Shown here: positions 35,759 through 38,777 of the stretch, in pieces
Layout: every line of letters begins with the position of its first letter
How positions within the stretch are numbered: position 1 is the stretch's first letter
Assembly: GCA_003282885.1 (NCBI GenBank)
Contig: QBYJ01000011.1
Coordinates: forward strand, 1-38,777
Direction: 5' to 3'
From: SAR116 cluster bacterium AG-325-F22
GTDB lineage: Bacteria; Pseudomonadota; Alphaproteobacteria; Puniceispirillales; Marisalimonadaceae
DNA length: 38,777 nt
Made by a program: the position numbers and the translations under genes
The notes under the pieces: generated by a model
What the model was told of the DNA's origin: nothing
The model's database searches: none
The model's input: only the letters and a program-made list of their open reading frames with translations

Positions 35759-36724
35759 TTAAGTTTTTGACAATATATCTTCAACTAATTTTTGCACTCT
35801 AAACGCCTCATTAATCGTTGCTAAACTGTTAGGTTTATTGTTAATTTTAAGAACTAAGTTGTCAAGTTGCGCTTTTAAACTTACTGCCCTTGGATCTTTA
35901 GGCTCTTTTCTAAGAGAAATAAAATTTTTACCACTAGATACTGATTCTTTGTAGAACTCAGATACTTTTCTACTATTTTTAGACCCTTTGATTGTAAGTT
36001 CCTGTCGGTCTGGTTGCATGCCGCCGACACTTGCAAAAATATTAACGGGCAAACCATTTTCATTTTCTAATTTTGCAAGAACAGAAGTTTCACATAATTC
36101 TTGATTTTCAGGATATGAAGTATTAGCCCAAATTAGTTTAAGAGGACCTAAAACACGTTCAGTGAAAAATATAAAATGAGATATTACCTCTCTTGTCATA
36201 CCGCCCTCTTTTTTAAACCTAAGCCAATCCGCTTCTTTTTGCCATTCACGTGGCCAAGAACAGTATGTAACAATAATATCAACACCTAGCATATCTCCCA
36301 TTTCACCACTATTTTTACTAGCCAATAAATCAGCTAGAGCAACACCTGCAGCTTGAGTAAAATTCACAGCCATGGGAACATCATAATTTTGGAGTTTTTT
36401 AATAAAATTTCTACTTTCTTGAATGTTTATCCCAAATGGTTTTTCTAAAAATAGAGCTTTACCCATTTCAACGGTTTTAATAGCATACACTTCCCTTACA
36501 GTTGGTGGACATGCTAAATAAACTAAGTCTGCTTTTTCAATCGCCTCATTAGCACTTTTCATAATTTTAGATTTACAATCTATTTTTATCGCATTTTCAC
36601 AAGCAACTGGGCTGGGATCCCACAAATAATCTGGTCTAAATTTTTTGTGTAACCTCATATGCTTCATCATACGAGTGCCCATTATACCCAAACCAATAAT
36701 GGCTACACTAATTGTCATTTGCAT
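35759..36724 (-). CDS. Gfo/Idh/MocA family oxidoreductase
   Basis: A 321-residue NAD(P)-dependent sugar or polyol oxidoreductase of the Gfo/Idh/MocA family. The Rossmann part starts VAIIGLGIMGTRMM (loop GLGIMG), continues with DLVYLACPPTVREVYA and the EKPFG motif, whose Lys is usually catalytic. The C-terminal half has the GGMTREVISHFIFF segment with the His of the active site. Substrate cannot be named. It converges on the hydrolase gene with 6 bases between the stops. The hotdog thioesterase gene lies 24 bases before it on the same strand. Confidence 0.88.
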   Translation of the reverse strand: MQMTISVAIIGLGIMGTRMMKHMRLHKKFRPDYLWDPSPVACENAIKIDCKSKIMKSANEAIEKADLVYLACPPTVREVYAIKTVEMGKALFLEKPFGINIQESRNFIKKLQNYDVPMAVNFTQAAGVALADLLASKNSGEMGDMLGVDIIVTYCSWPREWQKEADWLRFKKEGGMTREVISHFIFFTERVLGPLKLIWANTSYPENQELCETSVLAKLENENGLPVNIFASVGGMQPDRQELTIKGSKNSRKVSEFYKESVSSGKNFISLRKEPKDPRAVSLKAQLDNLVLKINNKPNSLATINEAFRVQKLVEDILSKT

Positions 36725-36748
36725 TCCTTATTAATCATTATATTAAAG

Positions 36749-37177
36749 TTACTTAAGCGGAAATGTTGAGGTGGCGTGACATAAAATATCATTTTTATTA
36801 TTTTCAGAATATACTTTTGTTTCTCCAATTGCGATAGTACTCCCAAATCTTTGAACCACACTTTCAATAATAAAATAATTTCCAAATGCAGGACGTATAA
36901 AGTTATTATTTTGTGAAAGTGTGCCTCTCTGTGATTTTAAGGACGTATTCATGGCAATTGACATAGTTGTATCAATAACAGACATTATCACCTGTCCAGA
37001 AAGAGCACCAGTGACGAACTGATATTCTTTTGAGTTTTCTAACCTAGCTACTACCCTTCCCTTTTCTATTTTTAAAAAAGATAATTTAAGTTGCTTTACA
37101 TAGGGAGCAAAAATAAAATCATATATTCTTTCAATATTATCAATAGTAATAGTTTCAGTTGGTAATTCATTTTTCAT
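36749..37177 (-). CDS. PaaI-type hotdog thioesterase
   Basis: The 142-residue protein has the hotdog fold pattern: FVTGALSGQVIMSVIDTTMSIAMN (the catalytic helix region with Asp), RGTLSQNNNFIRPA (strand after the helix) and ETKVYSENN...ILCHATSTF at the end. These resemble PaaI/YbgC-like acyl-CoA thioesterases. Substrate unknown. It lies 24 bases upstream of the oxidoreductase gene and could be cotranscribed with it. Upstream the intact genes stop for almost 700 bases. Confidence 0.8.
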   Translation of the reverse strand: MKNELPTETITIDNIERIYDFIFAPYVKQLKLSFLKIEKGRVVARLENSKEYQFVTGALSGQVIMSVIDTTMSIAMNTSLKSQRGTLSQNNNFIRPAFGNYFIIESVVQRFGSTIAIGETKVYSENNKNDILCHATSTFPLK

Positions 37178-37221
37178 GGGTTTATCCTTGAATCGAAGTA
37201 TAATAAAATTGTAGCAAAAAT

Positions 37222-37526
37222 TTATTCATTATGTCTCAGAAAAGATTCAGTTACACCAATACCAGCAGCATCATAGGCATCATAAATTTCATCTGCACCA
37301 GACGATTTTAATAAATCTGGATTCCCTGAGATCTTGTAGGTACTATTATTCTTCCTTTAAAACCATATTTTCTAGCCTGTTTTACCGACCAATTTTGAGC
37401 ATGAAACTCAGGCAAAGCAAGTATAATAGTTGTTAATTTACCAAATCTTAATTTAGACCAAAAACCTGGGTCTTCGGCATCTGCAAAGGATACTCTTTTT
37501 CCTTGTTTCAAAAGATCAATATCAAG
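37222..37526 (-). pseudogene. Remnant of a K+ channel/antiporter RCK (TrkA-N) domain, frameshifted
   Basis: From 37526, DIDLLKQGKRVSFADAEDPGFW, then FGKLTTIILALPE and QARKYGFKGRIIVPT, is the NAD-binding RCK pattern of KefB/KefC and TrkA proteins (Asp-x-Asp, G-D-A.DP.F, vlA.P, G..g.iiv.tR). The frame stops at 37308, but a shifted frame continues with NPDLLKSSGADEIYDAYDAAGIGVTESFL to a stop at 37222, which matches the tail of such domains. The N-terminal membrane portion is gone and a stop lies at about 37527. A 67-codon open frame here is thus part of a broken gene. Confidence 0.6.
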
Positions 37527-37639
37527 TTAACAAACAAATTAGAATAGAAAAGAATGATCCTTATTTTCAGAAAATTTCTAATGGCTGGGGAGAATCTCTC
37601 AAAAAAAGTATAAAAAAACTGCCACCATTTAATTTTTAA
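37527..37639 (+). pseudogene. Possible C-terminal gene fragment, family unknown
   Basis: An open frame with protein-like content, NKQIRIEKNDPYFQKISNGW then GESLKKSIKKLPPFNF and a TAA at 37639, with no start codon or upstream domain. It abuts the RCK remnant on the other strand. The final GWGESLKK... resembles the last helix of SRPBCC/AHSA1 proteins, but that is a guess. It might be chance. Confidence 0.25.
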
Positions 37640-37803
37640 TTATTATAAATGATTAAATTTTTTACAACTTAAAAAGAATCGCCGAAGATAGACTTACTTA
37701 CAAGAACGAGTTTATAAAAATATAAGTGTGATATTTTTTTTATAACTAACACTATTCATTTTTTTTAAACTTTTTAATATCTTTTATACTCTAAATAAAA
37801 TCG

Positions 37804-37831
37804 TTAGAATATTTATTTACGAAATTATACT
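37804..37831 (+). promoter_or_regulatory. Probable promoter of the RutD-like gene
   Basis: TTAGAA (37804-37809, four of six to TTGACA), 16 bases, then TATACT (37826-37831, five of six to TATAAT). An AGGAG at 37861-37865 precedes the TTG start by 6 bases, leaving a leader of about 34 bases. The base composition makes such matches common. Confidence 0.4.
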
Positions 37832-37871
37832 ATACTAATAACTAAATGATATAACACTTAAGGAGTATGTT

Positions 37872-38693
37872 TTGACGACTGGAGAATATCTCTGTGACAT
37901 GCCAGAGAAATTAGTTTTTCGTGGTGGCTTTGGATTAAAAAAAAAACCTAATGTCCTACTTCTTTTACCAAAAACAAAAGGACCAATCGGCATAAAAAGC
38001 TTTAAAAAGTTAATTAAAGATAATTTTAACTTACTGGAATATGATGACGTAGAAACAGAGAAATTAGGCATTTTCAACACTTTTTATGATAGTTCTCTTG
38101 AAAACAAAGCTTTAGCTGTCAATATTGCTATGGAAAAATGGAAAGGGGTTAAATTTCATATTATAAGTCATTCCACTGGTTGTGGTTTAGGAGCATTTAT
38201 AGCAAAAAATCATATAGAAGATTGTGAGAGTCTTATTTTAATTAGCCCTTGGAATAAAAAAGATAAAGACTTTACTTCAATACAAAAAAATAGAGTAGAT
38301 AATTCCAAAAATCTAGAAACTATAATGTATCTTAAAAGTGAATATAATCTTTTATATTCTTCCGAATATATTAATAAATATAAGGTGCAATTTATTGAGC
38401 ATATACTTAATCAGAAAAATGACAGTATTGACGTTGTTAATAAGGAACAACGATTAAAATCCATTTTGGATTGTAATATTGGAAACGAACTTCATAAACT
38501 TAAACAACCTAAACTATTTATCAATGCTCTTGATGATAAATTAATGAAAGTGTATCACGGCATAGAACTTCAGAAACTCTGTAATAACTCACAATTAGTT
38601 ACTCTTAATAGTGGCGGTCATATGCTAACAGAAACGCGAACAAATGACCTAATTAAACATATTAAGAAGTTTTTAAATTTCATAGGAAGTTAA
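37872..38693 (+). CDS. RutD-like alpha/beta hydrolase
   Basis: A 273-residue hydrolase starting at TTG behind a clear AGGAG ribosome-binding site. Motifs are KFHIISHSTGCGLGAFIAKNH (nucleophile Ser101, again S-x-S-x-G), ESLILISPWNKKDKDF, LFINALDDKLM (acid) and SGGHMLTE (His). The ISPW...D segment and the tyrosine-rich helix after it (YNLLYSSEYINKY) resemble RutD of pyrimidine degradation, where INGW appears. The RutD link is only suggested by that resemblance. The neighbour 2 bases later looks like a dipeptidase, so the operon may concern cyclic amides or peptides. Confidence 0.6.
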   Translation: MTTGEYLCDMPEKLVFRGGFGLKKKPNVLLLLPKTKGPIGIKSFKKLIKDNFNLLEYDDVETEKLGIFNTFYDSSLENKALAVNIAMEKWKGVKFHIISHSTGCGLGAFIAKNHIEDCESLILISPWNKKDKDFTSIQKNRVDNSKNLETIMYLKSEYNLLYSSEYINKYKVQFIEHILNQKNDSIDVVNKEQRLKSILDCNIGNELHKLKQPKLFINALDDKLMKVYHGIELQKLCNNSQLVTLNSGGHMLTETRTNDLIKHIKKFLNFIGS

Positions 38694-38695
38694 TA

Positions 38696-38777
38696 TGAAT
38701 ATAGAACAACAGTTATCAAATAATATTCATAGTCACATTTCTATTGATGGATTAGTAATAGCCAAATTCTCCAGATC
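38696..38777 (+). CDS. Start of a possible M19 membrane dipeptidase, cut by window edge
   Basis: The window ends 27 codons into a frame beginning at ATG 38696, MNIEQQLSNNIHSHISIDGL then VIAKFS. The pattern IDGLVIAKFSR resembles the N-terminus of peptidase family M19 (renal dipeptidase-like), where a DGhnD or DGL..a..R block opens the barrel. It is 2 bases after the RutD-like stop and so in the same operon. The identification rests on one short motif. Confidence 0.35.

Larger units (their letters stand above)
37178..37871. other. Gene-poor stretch with two decayed gene fragments
   Basis: No intact gene fits here. It holds, from left to right, a frameshifted RCK-domain fragment (37222-37526, minus), the tail of another reading frame (about 37527-37639, plus), then about 230 A+T-rich bases that include a likely promoter for the next gene. 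No tRNA or repeat was seen. It looks like a site of gene loss in an otherwise compact sequence. Confidence 0.6.

Overview
The window is about 30% G+C by eye. Its gene order is typical of Alphaproteobacteria: omlA divergent from a CBP3-type chaperone followed by plsX-fabH; glyA-nrdR-ribD-ribE-ribBA-ribH-nusB-thiL; and birA-coaX-rnj-DUF1467. Short spacers, many 1-11 base overlaps and strong A+T bias suggest a streamlined, probably marine lineage. That ecological guess is inference; no marker gene here fixes the taxon.

Region 1 (1-9282, nearly all minus strand) is housekeeping. It holds the start of fabH, then plsX, a cytochrome bc1 assembly chaperone, the BamE/OmlA lipoprotein (plus strand), thiL, nusB, the complete riboflavin set ribH-ribBA-ribE-ribD, nrdR, glyA and rpiB. 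The second domain of RibBA has lost its zinc cysteines, so GTP cyclohydrolase II must be supplied from elsewhere.

Region 2 (9385-22192) is the most interesting part. Read on the minus strand, it runs nqrA-B-C-D-E-F, then a NuoL-like membrane protein, then birA-coaX-rnj-DUF1467. In most alphaproteobacteria the genes just before birA are nuoL-nuoM-nuoN of complex I. Here a full Na+-NQR operon stands in that place, with one intact but degenerate NuoL-like frame left between it and birA. The NuoL-like protein lacks most residues of the proton path. ApbE (flavin transferase) and NqrM (iron delivery) are divergently encoded next to nqrA, so the locus can make and mature the sodium pump.

Region 3 (22244-34643) is accessory metabolism. 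It holds a three-subunit molybdenum hydroxylase (FAD, 2Fe-2S and Mo subunits) that is not a CO dehydrogenase by its active-site loop; four EamA-family transporters; a 6-phosphogluconate dehydrogenase / gluconokinase / PIF1-like helicase run; and a long-chain acyl-CoA synthetase gene interrupted by a one-base shift in a run of eight A.

Region 4 (34644-38777) has a membrane-anchored alpha/beta hydrolase, a Gfo/Idh/MocA oxidoreductase, a hotdog thioesterase, about 690 bases without an intact gene that hold decayed fragments (one of an RCK/TrkA-N potassium-channel domain), a RutD-like hydrolase and the beginning of a possible M19 dipeptidase.

I saw no tRNA, rRNA, CRISPR array, insertion sequence or riboswitch.
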